From positions 186,001-250,000 of the forward strand of contig JAHHHM010000006.1 of assembly GCA_019359355.1 (NCBI GenBank): a stretch of 64,000 nucleotides of DNA. Reading direction: 5' to 3'. The DNA comes from Microcoleus vaginatus WJT46-NPBG5 (GTDB lineage: Bacteria > Cyanobacteriota > Cyanobacteriia > Cyanobacteriales > Oscillatoriaceae). Positions within the stretch are counted from its first letter, which is position 1. Each line of letters starts with the position of its first letter. The notes under the pieces were generated by a model that searched no databases, was not told the DNA's origin, and saw only the letters and a program-made list of their open reading frames with translations. Both the position numbers and the translations under genes were made by a program. Shown one piece after another: positions 45,501-56,800 of the stretch.

Positions 45501-48424
45501 TTAGCGGATTTACTAATATTACCGAGTGCCGGCAGATCATTGATAGAATTGACAGTCAGATTAACACTCGCGCCTGCAATTGCATAACCTGTGCCATCAA
45601 AGCCATTCCAATTAAGACTGGTACTGCCCTTAAAATTGGCGTTAGGAGTGAAAGTTAACCCGCCTAATTGTGTTGTGGCAATTTCTTGATTCGCTGTGAC
45701 AGCAGCGCCATTTAAGGTGAGGGTGCCATTGGCCGGCAATGTGGAAATTTGAATTTTTGCTAGACTATTGCCTTCAACATCTGAAAATGCGCCGGTAAAA
45801 TCAGCAGAGGTGAAAGAAATGATTGTGTCTTCATTCGCCGCTTTGACAATATTCGTAACAGTCGGTGCGTCATTAGCTGCGCTAATCGCTAAGTTAACTG
45901 TCGCACCGGCAGCCGCATAAGTGATGCCATCAAAGCCGTTCCAATTAAAGCTGGTACTGCCGTTAAAATTAGCAGCCGGCGTGAAGGTAAGATTGCTTAA
46001 GGAAGCCAAGTTAATTTCTTGATTGGCTGTAACAGCAACGCCATTTAAGGTGAGGGTGCCGTTAGCCGGCAGGGAAGTGATTTGAACTTTCGTTAAACTA
46101 TTGCTATCGGGATCAGTAAACGCCCCTAGGAAGTCAGCCGCAGCCAAGGTAATCGCTGTATCTTCTGTGCCTCCCTTATTAATGTTAACAACGGTGGGTG
46201 GATTGTCGTTATCTGTAATCGAAACATTAACTGAATTAATGCCTAACGTTGTGGGATAATTCGAGTCTGGGCTATTGGTAATTGCATGGCTAATCTTGCC
46301 TGCATGAGTGCCTTCACTGACAATAGAATCATCTATAGCCCGCACCGTAATTGTTTGAGCGCTGAGATCACTACGGGTAAAGCTTAGGGTGCTAGAAAAC
46401 GTGTTTCCATCCAAACTAATTTCGGTTTGCGTGTCAGCAGTTAACGTAATTTCAACGCTGCCGGTAGGAACGGTATTTAAGGCAATTTGATAACTGTCGG
46501 TAACGCCTCCTTCCGCAACAGATGTGATGCCATCTGATTGCGTAATCGTAATGCCGGGGCTATCGTTATCAGTATTGGTGACGTTAATATCGGGGGCATC
46601 TAACCCGCTATAGTTAGCATCTGCGCTAACCGCACCGGCTGTAATAATTTGATAGGAAACTTCCCCATCAGCATTGAGATCATCTTGTCCGGTGAGGGTG
46701 ACAGTTTGAGGGGTATTCCAGTTGGTGGCATTAAACGTTACACTCGCAAGGGAAACCACACCTTCGGCGGTGTTGCTACTACTTAAAGCAATGCTGACAT
46801 CAGCGGTAGGTTGCGTATTGAGTGCGATAGTAAATGTTGCTCTTCCCCCGGCTTCATTGGTGTTGAGCGTGACACCGGCAGGCGTAATCGTAAAACCGGC
46901 AACATCATCATCAGTAATCGTTGTCGTGGCAGGAGTGGCGACGGGAACGGCTGCTTCAAAACCGGCAGGTGCAGTTGGGGAAGAAAGAGAAACTTGGAGG
47001 CTTTCGTTACCTTCCGTCACAACATCACCGGCAACATCAACGGAGATGGTTGCAGTTGTTGCGCCGGCAGCAAAGTTAACGGTATTTCCGGTTAAAGTAA
47101 TGCCTGTGCCGGCAACTTGTAGGTTACTGTAATCTATATTATTTGTAGCAGTGCCGGCTAAGTCAAAATTGACGCTGCTTGCTTGATCAATGCCCCCCGT
47201 ACGAGTGATGGTGAAGGTAATGGGTGTCGTGTTGCCGGTGTTTCCTTCTGCAACTGTGGGAGTGCCGGCGGCGATGGCATATTCTATATCATTATCTTCA
47301 ATTGTTAGCGTGGCAGTGTTATTAGGCGAACCCGCTAAGTTGTAACTTGCCGCGTCAGTGAGGGTGAGTTGTACCGTCTCATTGGGATCGGCAACTGTAT
47401 CATTGATAGGAACAATGTTAATCGTGGCAACTGTTTCCCCGGCAGCAAAAGTGACAGTTCCCGGTAAAGCGTCGTAATCGGTGCCATTGGAGGCTGTACC
47501 AGCTACTGTGTAAGATACTGTGAGTCCGGCAGCCGGTGCAGGTTCGCTGAGAGTGAGGGTAAAGGTGCCGGTTGTCCCGGCTTCTGTTGCAGAGGTGCCG
47601 GTGGCAATTGTCACCACCGAGGCATTTTCGTAGTAGCGGATTGTGCCAGCCTGGTTTCCAATAAAAGCATCACTATCCCCATCCCCATCAATATCGGCAA
47701 AGGTTGGGCTGCTCTGATACGGCACATCCACACTGTTTAAGGGGTTATTGGTGCCGGTTTGCTCGCTAAATATCCCGCCATCGTTACGGTAGTAGCGGAT
47801 TGTGCCAGCCTGGTTTCCAATAAAAGCATCACTATCCCCATCCCCATCGATATCGGCTAAGGCTATGGTGCTATTGCTGTATGGTTCTAGATTTACAACG
47901 ACGTTTAAAGGGTTATTGGTGCCGGTTTGCTCGTTAAATGTCCCCCCATCGTTGCGGTAGTAGCGCACTGTGTCGTCATCTAGCCCAATAAAAGCATCTA
48001 AATCCCCATCAGTGTCAATATCGGCAAAGGCTGGGCGGCTACAACTCCCCACATCGACACCGTTGAAGGGGTTATTGGTGTCGGTTTGCTGGTTGAAGGT
48101 GCCCCCATCGTTGCGGTAGTAGTAGATTGTGCCATTAGATTCCCCAATAAAAGCGTCTAAATCCCCATCACCGTCAATATCGACTAAGGCTGGGTCGGTG
48201 TAAGCCACCAAAGAGACAACGTTTAAAGGGTTATTGGTGCCGATTTGGTTGCTAAATGTCCCGCCATCGTTGCGGTAGTAGCGGATTGTGCCGTACCATT
48301 CCCCAATAAAAGCATCTAAATCCCCATCAGAGTCAATATCAGCAAAGGTTGGGCGGCTGCCACTGCCCACATCCACGCCGTTAAAGGGATTATTACTGCC
48401 GGTTTGTTCTTGAAATGTTGCCAT
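42578..48424 (-). CDS. giant FG-GAP/Calx-beta/cadherin-like/RTX protein 1
   Basis: Predicted secreted calcium-binding surface protein of 1948 residues. In order: five FG-GAP/VCBS-type repeats (1-265, each with ADIDxDGDxDAFIG), Calx-beta and related modules (about 268-735), five cadherin-like repeats of about 100 residues (740-1295, each with a core like ANEDTxISFTSADFTGAFSD), an EF-hand-like insert (FLDANRNGVVD; FDKNSNGEIDPEEG, 1300-1350), a helical region to 1620, about 28 RTX repeats (1622-1878) and a C-terminal module ending DLITVNDFAQV. There is no signal peptide. GGAGAAATTAAAA precedes the ATG, as in the second giant gene. Type I export and a role in adhesion are inferred. Confidence 0.88.
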   Translation of the reverse strand: MATFQEQTGSNNPFNGVDVGSGSRPTFADIDSDGDLDAFIGEWYGTIRYYRNDGGTFSNQIGTNNPLNVVSLVAYTDPALVDIDGDGDLDAFIGESNGTIYYYRNDGGTFNQQTDTNNPFNGVDVGSCSRPAFADIDTDGDLDAFIGLDDDTVRYYRNDGGTFNEQTGTNNPLNVVVNLEPYSNSTIALADIDGDGDSDAFIGNQAGTIRYYRNDGGIFSEQTGTNNPLNSVDVPYQSSPTFADIDGDGDSDAFIGNQAGTIRYYENASVVTIATGTSATEAGTTGTFTLTLSEPAPAAGLTVSYTVAGTASNGTDYDALPGTVTFAAGETVATINIVPINDTVADPNETVQLTLTDAASYNLAGSPNNTATLTIEDNDIEYAIAAGTPTVAEGNTGNTTPITFTITRTGGIDQASSVNFDLAGTATNNIDYSNLQVAGTGITLTGNTVNFAAGATTATISVDVAGDVVTEGNESLQVSLSSPTAPAGFEAAVPVATPATTTITDDDVAGFTITPAGVTLNTNEAGGRATFTIALNTQPTADVSIALSSSNTAEGVVSLASVTFNATNWNTPQTVTLTGQDDLNADGEVSYQIITAGAVSADANYSGLDAPDINVTNTDNDSPGITITQSDGITSVAEGGVTDSYQIALNTVPTGSVEITLTADTQTEISLDGNTFSSTLSFTRSDLSAQTITVRAIDDSIVSEGTHAGKISHAITNSPDSNYPTTLGINSVNVSITDNDNPPTVVNINKGGTEDTAITLAAADFLGAFTDPDSNSLTKVQITSLPANGTLTLNGVAVTANQEINLASLSNLTFTPAANFNGSTSFNWNGFDGITYAAAGATVNLAISAANDAPTVTNIVKAANEDTIISFTSADFTGAFSDVEGNSLAKIQISTLPANGTLTLNGAAVTANQEIATTQLGGLTFTPNANFKGSTSLNWNGFDGTGYAIAGASVNLTVNSINDLPALGNISKSANEDTAVSFTAADFTTAFSDADGDSLTKIQITTLPANGNLTLNGAAVALNQEIAATQLDGLTFTPNANFNGSTSFNWNGFDGTSYSANDSQINLTVNPKNDLPIVSTVSKTGSADTAIAFTSADFQSAFGDLDNDPLSKIKITSLPGNGSLTLNGVGVKANQEINIAALGNLAFTPDADFSGLITFGWNGFDGIAYAVAGATVSLAVDVINTAPTLGNISKAGNQNADITFTTADFTSQFTDADGNALTKVKITSLPNNGTLRLSGVSVTANQEIDTAVLGNLTFTPNAGFSGVITFGWNGFDGIAYAAAGAAVSLTVNTRGWVIDNYISGATVFLDANRNGVVDSTEASVITDSKGEFNLDIPFDIFDKNSNGEIDPEEGRLGAFGGTDTATGLPLETPLTAPASATVITLLTTVIQDLIEQGIEPDEANAQVLTALSLPSDIDLTDFDPILATNNNQAGGVEVLAAMTQVQNVITQTNALIDGASTAENSAIMKAVVAAFTTQIKAGTTLDLSSAEQLATLLQQAVTNIKQIDANLNPIIDTQFIAAVAGVMAQSNQAIDKAVTSSTGESVDEEIARVQKVTLDEVVKDLREAGAGTKQISEVIAEDTGVALDAQIQGIVIDDDDTIPGVITPEIPVITGTVDLVNPSLDQMFGTDGDDTLTGTSGDDAISARQGNDSIVGNDGNDLLFGNQGDDFIDGSAGNDTLYGGKDNDTLLGNGGEDQLFGNLGNDSLNAGDGDDYLNGNQGNDILDGGAGNDSIHGGKDSDILSGNTGNDIVCGDMGSDNLAGNEGNDLLFGNADSDNLDGGAGADSLHGGKDNDSVSGGDDDDALCGDLGDDSLNGDAGNDALYGNAGGDLLEGGDGNDTLHGGKDDDTLTGGSGDDILSGDLGNDSLIGGAGSDGFVLKFGAGSDTITDFTDGEDLLGLAAGLTFESLTITSSSNATLISVGDELLASLTGVQADLITVNDFAQV

Positions 48425-48516
48425 TTTTAATTTCTCCTAATTGAGTTATTAGTCATCTGTCTAGTCCAATTGCGGACTTTATTTCCTAAACACCGGCTCT
48501 TTTTCTCTGCCTGTCT

Positions 48517-50568
48517 TTAAACTTGCTTCAATGAGTGCCGCGATTCACTGCGAAACGTTAAATACGGTTCAATTCGACGGCTACAAAATTTCCGCATTGC
48601 TTCATTCTCCCAAGCAATCGAAAATGTACAGTAAGGCACTGCACTATTAATTTGCCGTTTAATCGCTTCTGTCAAAGCCGGAAGTGCTCTCCCAAGTTTT
48701 TGGAATCTTTCTGAGACGAATAAGGAAGAATAGCGAATGGTATCCGGGGCAACCCGGTGAGTTATCATCCAGCCAATCACCTCGCCTTGATAGCGCAATC
48801 CCAAACTATTGAGAAATTCAATTCTGCCGGCATCCCCAAAAGGACTTAACGCTTCTGGATAATCTTTTCGCTCAAGTATTTGTTTTGCTTCTGCTTGTGT
48901 TAATTCCTGCCAAGGGAAAATTTCAAACCCTGCCGGCAACTTGGTTTTATACAGCCAAGGTGCTTGAGCAATTTTTTCGGTTGTGGTTTTACACAGCAAA
49001 AACTTGGATTCTGGCGCTTGCCATTTCAGTCTTCTCAGAATCGGTTCTAAGGCGAGCTGAGTAATTTGTGTTTGCTGATAAGAAATTTCTAGATGCCGGC
49101 AACCATTCTCTGCCAATCCTTTTTCTAAAAAGTAAAGCAATTGGGTGCCAACTTTTTGCTGCCGAAATTCTGGCACAACTAGAAAAGAAATGATTTCCGC
49201 AGCCTTGACTTCTGGCAAGATTTCTGCAATCGCAAATCCCACAAGTTGTCCATCAACTGAGGCGGAGACTCCCAACAAATCACCCCGCAGTTGCCGGGTT
49301 TGCCAGCGTTTTTTAATACTGGGAAACGTTAGGGCATCGTATTCGCAGGAAGAGGCAACATCCAGGTTATGCACCATTTGGTATTTAACCTGTGATGATG
49401 TTGGGGATGGGGAATTGGGCATGGGGGATGGGGCGTTAATTTGTTCTCCTTTTGCTGATGCGACGGCAGGTTTCGTGATAACAATACCTTGAGCATTCGG
49501 GAACGTCACAAGACGCTCAATTTCATCGCCTTCTAATCCGATAATGGCGGCTTGACGAACTCCCGGCAAGACGGCAACATCGTACAATTCGCACACTTCC
49601 CCATCAAGTTGCAGCCAGTGGACAATGCTGCCGGCATTTAAGTCAATCACCATTAAGCCGCAATAGGCAACGGTTCCTCTAGCAGCTAGGTTTTGTTCAA
49701 GTTGCAAGCCGGCTAAGCGTCCATCACGGGGTTTAGACATTCCCACAATGGCAAAGTTTCCGTGAAATGCTAATCCCCGCACAAAACCGGGACAAAAGGC
49801 GATGGGTTCAAATTTGCCGGTTTGCAGATCCGCAGATCCAAATTCGCCGGTGCCGGAGTTGAGCAACCACAGCTTACCGTTGTAAACTCTCGGTGAGTGG
49901 GGCATGGAAAGGCCGGCAATCAACACCTCATCTGTTTGCACATCCATGACGAGTCCGCCTTTATCCCGCTTTTGCCGCCAGTTTGACGCCACATCCGAAT
50001 CACTGACAGCGGTAACATAGCGGGGTTGTCCCTCTACAACCGCCACTCCGTTGAGATGGCAGCGATCTTCGGGGACGAGTTTGGAGATAAATGGGGGTTT
50101 CCAGATTGGGTTGAAGTTGTGCTGCGGGTGAATAGTGGCGAGGCAGCTAAACAATGTATTAACAAAAACAATTTCTTCTGACGGCAGAACGATGACATCG
50201 TGGGTGTTTACATCGCCGGTGATGTTGCCGGTTCGCGGCAGATAAATTTTGTCATAGCCTTCGTAAGATTTGAAGCTTTCATGGCCGGCAGTATTAATAC
50301 TTACTCCGTCAATTTGCCACAAATGCAAGCGTGTACTCATGTACAGGCTTGCATCTGTAGCAAACAGTCCCATTGGGCGATCAAAACTGCGATTAAAAGC
50401 CGAAAGTTGTCCGTCTGGTTTTAATCCAATTAAAAATAGCCGGTTGGATTGATAAGTCGTGAAGGCGAGGCTAACTTGCTGGGAGTGCAACCAGTCTTGA
50501 AAATGACGCGAGCAAGTAATTTTCAAGGCGGGAGAAGGTTCTGATGCTGAGTTCGGTAGCTCTACCAC
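48517..50568 (-). CDS. TIGR03032-like protein fused to GNAT domains
   Basis: A soluble fusion protein of about 683 residues. Residues 1-365 match TIGR03032/DUF4915-type proteins (beta-propeller-like; SNRLFLIGLKPDGQLSAFNR; LWLLNSGTGEFG). A Pro/Ser linker follows, then two acetyltransferase units: one with FLVVPEFRQQKVGTQLLYFL, the second weaker (SSLFVSERFQKLGRALPAL). I prefer GTG 50568, with AGGGAG 10 bases upstream, to TTG 50577, which abuts that site. It lies between the two giant genes, 92 bases before the smaller one, so it may modify or serve those proteins; this is inference. Confidence 0.7.
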   Translation of the reverse strand: MVELPNSASEPSPALKITCSRHFQDWLHSQQVSLAFTTYQSNRLFLIGLKPDGQLSAFNRSFDRPMGLFATDASLYMSTRLHLWQIDGVSINTAGHESFKSYEGYDKIYLPRTGNITGDVNTHDVIVLPSEEIVFVNTLFSCLATIHPQHNFNPIWKPPFISKLVPEDRCHLNGVAVVEGQPRYVTAVSDSDVASNWRQKRDKGGLVMDVQTDEVLIAGLSMPHSPRVYNGKLWLLNSGTGEFGSADLQTGKFEPIAFCPGFVRGLAFHGNFAIVGMSKPRDGRLAGLQLEQNLAARGTVAYCGLMVIDLNAGSIVHWLQLDGEVCELYDVAVLPGVRQAAIIGLEGDEIERLVTFPNAQGIVITKPAVASAKGEQINAPSPMPNSPSPTSSQVKYQMVHNLDVASSCEYDALTFPSIKKRWQTRQLRGDLLGVSASVDGQLVGFAIAEILPEVKAAEIISFLVVPEFRQQKVGTQLLYFLEKGLAENGCRHLEISYQQTQITQLALEPILRRLKWQAPESKFLLCKTTTEKIAQAPWLYKTKLPAGFEIFPWQELTQAEAKQILERKDYPEALSPFGDAGRIEFLNSLGLRYQGEVIGWMITHRVAPDTIRYSSLFVSERFQKLGRALPALTEAIKRQINSAVPYCTFSIAWENEAMRKFCSRRIEPYLTFRSESRHSLKQV
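49401..49436. repeat. heptamer repeat inserted in a coding sequence
   Basis: TTGGGGATGGGGAATTGGGC and the following ATGGGGGATGGGGCG belong to the dispersed intergenic repeat family, but lie in frame within the TIGR03032-GNAT gene. They encode the linker APSPMPNSPSPTSS. Confidence 0.8.
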
Positions 50569-50577
50569 TGAAAACAA

Positions 50578-50836
50578 TCTCCCTAAAGCGTTACAGCATT
50601 TTCGACAGCCAACAGTCTCTACGCTAACCGAAATAAATATTTCTGTGTAGAGTTGACTATTTTATTTAAATATGATTTAAAAATATTTTTTGCTTTGAGT
50701 TCTTGTTTAAGCCGGTGTTCATTACTGTAGGGTGCCTGAGTTACGCACCCTACTCGACTTAAAGCCGCAAAATTCTTGGAGAAAACTGTCCTATTCCCTC
50801 TGCCTTGTTTAGATATGAGGCAGAGGGTGTGTACGA
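50578..50836. other. gap between giant gene 2 and the fusion gene
   Basis: The stretch holds a terminator hairpin for the upstream giant gene (50796-50827) and an AT-rich region at 50640-50690 that could carry a promoter for the fusion gene. No coding frame is evident. Confidence 0.5.
50796..50827 (-). terminator. hairpin after giant gene 2
   Basis: CCCTCTGCCT pairs perfectly with AGGCAGAGGG (10 bp, 12-base loop), 10 bases after the stop codon on the minus strand. The T-tract that follows is weak. Confidence 0.65.
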
Positions 50837-53800
50837 CTACACTGGGACAAAATCATTAACATCGATAAAGCCGGCAACCGCTCCATTTAAAGAGGCTAAC
50901 AATTCATCACCGGCATGAATCAAAGTCGCATTATTACCGGCACTAATTGTGAGGTTCTCAAACTTTAAACCAGCAGTTAAGCCCAGAAAATCTTCCCCAT
51001 CCGTGAAATCGGCAATCGTATCACTGCCGGCACCTCCTTTGAGGACAAAGCGATCACTGCCGGCACCGCCTGTCAGGATATCATTACCCAAATCTCCAAT
51101 CAGTACATCATCCCCATTGCCGCCGGTAAGGAAATCATTTTCTTGACCGCCGTACAGGCTATCATTGCCATCGCCACCATCAAGGGTATCACTGCCAATA
51201 TTACCGAATAATGAATCATCACCCAACTCACCATTGAGCAAATCATTGCCAACATTACCAATCAAGGTGTCACTATCCTTACCGCCGTAAAGACTATCAT
51301 CGCCTTCACAACCATCCATAATGTCATCGCCGGCATTACCAAAGACACTATCATTCCCCTCACCACCGCAAAGAGTGTCATTGCCAATATCACCGAGGAG
51401 AATATCATCCCCTAAGCTTCCTTTCAGGATGTCATTATCCTTGCCGCCAAAAATCGTATCATTGCCGTCGCCGCCATCAATAAAATCAGCGCCAACATTT
51501 CCGAATAACAGATCATTGCCGGCACCGCCAAGAATAATATCGTTTCCGATATCACCTAAGACAACATCATCGCCGGCATTTCCCAACAAAGCATCCTGCT
51601 CTTTGCCACCAAAAATCGTATCATTCCCAGATTCCCCATCAATGAAATCATCGCCTTTGTTGCCAAACAATAAATCATTGCCGGCACCGCCAAGAATCGT
51701 ATCGTTCCCGATATCGCCTAAAACAATATCATCACCATCGCCGCCTAATATGCCATCCGCATCTTGACCCCCAAAAACGAGATCATTGCCAACACCGGCA
51801 TCAATGTAATCAGCACCAATATTGCCAAACAGTAAGTCATCGCCATCACCGCCATAAACATTATCATTGCTCTCCATTGCCATAATAATGTCATGACCGC
51901 CTTCACCATAAAATGCCTCACCGGCAGCACTTCCCAGAAAAGCATCTTCGCTATTGCCACCTGTAAAATTGCTTTCAACAATATTAGGAATAATGGTGCC
52001 AACAACTAAACTCGGCGTGGGGAAAATATCGCAGAGGCAACTGGTATCCGGTGGTGTAGGAGTTGGTGTGGATGCCGGGATTCGGATGGGGGTTGGTGCA
52101 GGAGTAGGTGCCGGTGTTGGGTTGGGTGTGGGTGCCGGTGTTGGGTTAGGTGCCGGCGTAGGTACACTCACCGCCAAATTAAAGCTATCACCGGCACTTG
52201 CACCGGCAATATCCTTCGCTGTCACCAAAACATCAAGCGTTGCCGCCGTCCCTTCTGGAGGTGTCCCTGAAATTGTGCGTGTTTGCGGATCGAAACTCAA
52301 CCATGCCGGTAAGGGACTACCATCCGCCAGCGTCAACGTATAAGTCAGCGCATCCCCATCGGCATCAACAAACGTATTTTCTGCGAATGTATAACTAAAG
52401 ACTGTTCCCGCCGTTGCTGTCCGATCTGAAATGGGTGTTGCTACGACCGGCGCAGTATTTGCGGTAGCATTAACCGTTAGAGTCAAGACATCACTGGTAG
52501 TTGCTACGCCATCTGATGCCGTCACTTTTACATTAACTGCACCTAAATCATCTGGGTTTGGTGTTCCTGAAAATGTGCGGGTTGTGGGGTTAAAGCTTAA
52601 CCAACTTGGTAAAGCACCGCCATTTTCTAAACTGGCACTATAAGTTAGGGTATCGCCATCAACATCCGTGAACGTATTCTCTGCAACCGTGAAATTAAAG
52701 GCGGTATTTTGCACCGCAAGTTGATCACTAATGGCTGCGGATAACGTTGGCGGATCATTAACGGCATTAACCGTTAAACTTACCGTGCTACCTGTTGCCG
52801 CATAAGCCGTGCCATCTGAACCATTCCAGTTAAACGTAACCGCTCCATTGAAATTGGCATTCGGTGTAAAGCTGAGGTTATTGAGTTCAGCAACCGCAAT
52901 TTCTTGATTAACGGTTACCGCAGCGCCGGCTAAACTTAGTGTGCCATTTTCAGGTAGTGAAGTTAGCTGAATCTTCGCTAAATTCTCACTATCTAAATCT
53001 CCAAAGGCGTTAGTAAAATCAGTGACAGCAAATACAATGTTCGTATCTTCATCGCCTTGTTTAACCACCGTACTGACAACCGGCAGGTTATTGACATTAT
53101 TCACCGTGATGTTAACACTTGCCCCCGCTGTCGCATAGGCGATGCCATCAAAAGCCGTCCAACTAAAGCTGGTTGCCCCGTCAAAATTAGCATTCGGAGA
53201 AAAGACAAGATTTCCTAAAGCTGCCGCTTCAATTTCTTGATTCGCTGTGACAGAGATGCCGCTCAGTTTTAGCGTTCCATTACTAGGAAGCGAGGTAATT
53301 TTAACGAGCGCTAGCGGGTTGTTATCCGCATCGATAAACTGGCTGGTAAAGTCAGCAGTAGTAAAAGCAATGTCAGCATTTTCATTCCCGACTTTAGCAA
53401 TATTCACTAAAGTTGGCGCAGTGTTAATGACATCAACTGCCAAACTAACGTTCGCGCCGGCAGTCGCATAAGCTGTGCCATCAAAGCCATTCCAACCAAA
53501 GGTGATAACCCCAGAGAAACCAGCATTCGGTGTAAAGGCAAGGCTTGCTAAAGCAGCCGTCTCAATTTCTTGATTGGCTGTGACAGCTACTCCGTTTAAT
53601 GTCAAACTTCCATTACCGGGAAGTGAGGTGATTTGAATCTTACTAAGCGAATCATTATCTAAATCCCCAAAGGCAGTTTGGAAGTCAGCAGAAGCAAAAG
53701 CAATTGCAATGCCGGCACTTCCGATTTTGCTGACTGTACTGACAACCGGCAAGTCATTTATGGGATTGACAGTTAAGTTGATTTGTGCAGTGTTTGCCGA

Positions 53801-56800
53801 GTAACTTGTGCCATCAAAACCATTCCAACCCAAGCTAAGGGTGCCGTTAAAATTGGGATTGGGAGTGAAGGTTAAACTGCCTAAATCTGCAACAGCGATT
53901 TCTTGATTGGTTGCAACAGAAACTCCGTTTAAGGTGAGGTTTCCCTGTGCCGGCAACGCGGTAATTTTGATTTTCGTGAGGCTGTCGCCATCGGCATCTG
54001 TAAAGGCGTTGGTGAAATTAGCGGCTGTGAAGGAAATGGCGGTGTCTTCATCGCCTGAGAGGCTGAGATTACTGAGAACCGGCAGATCATTGATGGCATT
54101 GAGTGTCAGGTTAACAGTCGCGCCGGCAACTGCGTAAACTGTGCCATCAAAGCCATTCCAATTAAAGCTGGTGCTGCCGGTGAAATTCGCAGTTGGGGTA
54201 AAGGTAAGATTGCCTAAAGCCGCAAAATCAATTTCTTGATTCGCTGCAACAGCAACGCCATTTAAGCTGAGAGTGCCGTTAGCCGGCAAGGTGGTAATTT
54301 GGATTTTGGTGAGACTGTTGGCGTCAACATCACTAAATGTGCCGGTGAAGTCAGCCGAGGTGAAGGAAATGGTTGTGTCTTCTTCTGCGACTTTGGCAAT
54401 ATTGGTGACGATGGGTGCGTCATTAACGGGGGTGATATTGAGGTTGACGGTGGCGTTGGTAGTGGCATAAGCGATGCCGTCAAATCCATTCCAGTCAAAG
54501 CTGACATTGCCGTTAAAGTTGGCGTTGGGAGTGAAGGTGAGATTGCCGAGATTGGCGCTATCTATTTCTTGTGCGGCGGTGACAGCGACTCCATTTAATG
54601 TCAGGCTGCCGCTGCTGGGTAAGGAGGCAATTTGGATTCGGGTTAAGCTGTCAAGATTTACATCCGTAAATGCGCCGGTAAAATCAGCAGCCATGAAGGT
54701 AATGACACTGTCTTCAGTGCCGGGTTTGCTGATATCAATGAGGGTGGGAGGTTGGTTGGCGTCGGTGATATTAACGGTGACGGGATTAATGACGAGTGTG
54801 GTGAGATATTCACTAGCGGCACTGTTACTGATAGTGTGGGTGATGGTGCCGGCATGATTGTTTTCTACGACACTATCATTAATCGCTCGTACGGTGATTG
54901 TTTGAGCGGTTTTGTCAGTACGGGTGAAGGTAATACTGTTAGAAAATGTGGTGCCATCTAGGCTGATTTCGGTTTGGGTGTCGGCGGTGGCAGTAATTTG
55001 TACGCTGCCGGTGGGGATTGTATTTAAGGCAATCGTGTAGGTGTCTGTTGCGCCAGTTTCGGCAACTGAGGTGATGCCGGCAGATTGGGTAATTGTGACG
55101 CCGGCACTGTCGTTGTCGGTGTTGCTGGCATCAATAGCGGGAAAAGTTAATGCACTGTATTTGGTATCAGTGCTGGAAACGGTGCCATTAATTTGATAGG
55201 CAATTTCCCCATCGACAACATTATCATCAATGCCGGTGAGGGTAACGGTTTGGGCAGTGTTCCAGTTAGTAGAATTGAATGTGACGGATGGAGTGACTGT
55301 GCCTTCTGCTGTGTTGCTACTGGTGAAGGCAATGGAGACATCAGCAGTGGGTTGCGTATCCAGTTGAATGGTAAAAGTTGCCGTTCCTCCTGCTTCATTG
55401 GTATTGAGGGTGACATCGGCAGGAGAGATGGTAAAACCGGCTGTGTCATCATCTGTGATGGTAAGGGTGGCAGAAGTAAAGTTGGAATTGGTTGCTGCTT
55501 GAAAACCGACAGGGGTGGTGCTGGGGGTTAGAGAAATTTGGATCTCTTCGTCATCTTCATCCACAACATCACCGGCAACATTAAGGGTGATGGTTGCTTC
55601 TGTTGCGCCGGCAGCAAAATTAACGGTATTTCCGGTTAAGGTAATGCCGGTGCCGGTGGCTTGTATGTTGTAGTCGCTGCCGTTAGTAGCGGTTCCTCCA
55701 AAGCTCAGATCTACGCTGCTGGCGACATCGGTGCGTCCATCCCGAAAGATCTTATAGGGCACGTTGGTTGTGCCGGTATTACTTTCTGTAACGATAGGGG
55801 ACACTTCACCGTCACTATTGACGATGGCATACTCGATATCGTTATCTGCAATGGTTAGTGTGGCAGTGTTATTAGGCGAAACCGCTAGGTTATAACTCGC
55901 GGTGTCGGTGAGGGTGACAGTAACGGTTTCGTCTGGATCGATAAATGCATCGTCGGTGGCAACAATATTAATCGTGGCAGTGGTTGCCCCAGGCGCAAAG
56001 GTGACGGTGCCGGTTAATGCTGTGTAGTCAGTGCCGGTGGTGGCGCTTCCCCCTACGATGTAAGCAACTGTAAAATTATCCGTTGCAGGTTCGCTGAGGG
56101 TGAGGGTAAAGCTGCCGGTTGCCCCACCTTCTGCTGGAGAGGTGCCGGCGGCGATACTCACTATCGGGGTACTGCCTTGGTAGTAGTGGATTGTGCCATC
56201 GTTAGCCCCAATAAAGGCGTCTAAATCGCCATCGCTGTCAATATCGGCAAAGGTGGGGGACGCAGAATTCCCCACATCCGTGAAGTTGAAGGGGTTGATT
56301 TGGGGGGCGGCAAAGGCTGGGGCGCTGGCGGTGCCCCCATCGTTGCGGTAGTAGGACGTGTTGCCGTCACGTGCCCCAACAAAGGCGTCTAAATCGCCAT
56401 CGCTGTCAATATCGGCAAAGGTGGGGGACGCATAATCCCCCACATCCGTGAGGTTGAAGGGGTTGATTTGGGGGGCGGCAAAGGCTGGGTTGAGGGCAGT
56501 GCCTGTATTCTGGTAGTAGGACGTCCTGCCGTCTTTTGCCCCAACAAAGGCGTCTAAATCGCCGTCGCTGTCAATATCGGCTAAGGTGGGGAACGCATTA
56601 TACCCTGCATTCGTGAGGTTGAAGGGGTTGATTTGGGGGGCGGCAAAGGCTGGGTTGAGGGCAGTGCCTGTATTCTGGTAGTAGGACGTGTTGCCGTCAC
56701 GTGCCCCAACAAAGGCGTCTAAATCGCCGTCGCTGTCAATATCGGCAAAGGTGGGGGACGCATTAGACCACACCTTTGTAAGGTTGAAGGGGTTGATTTC

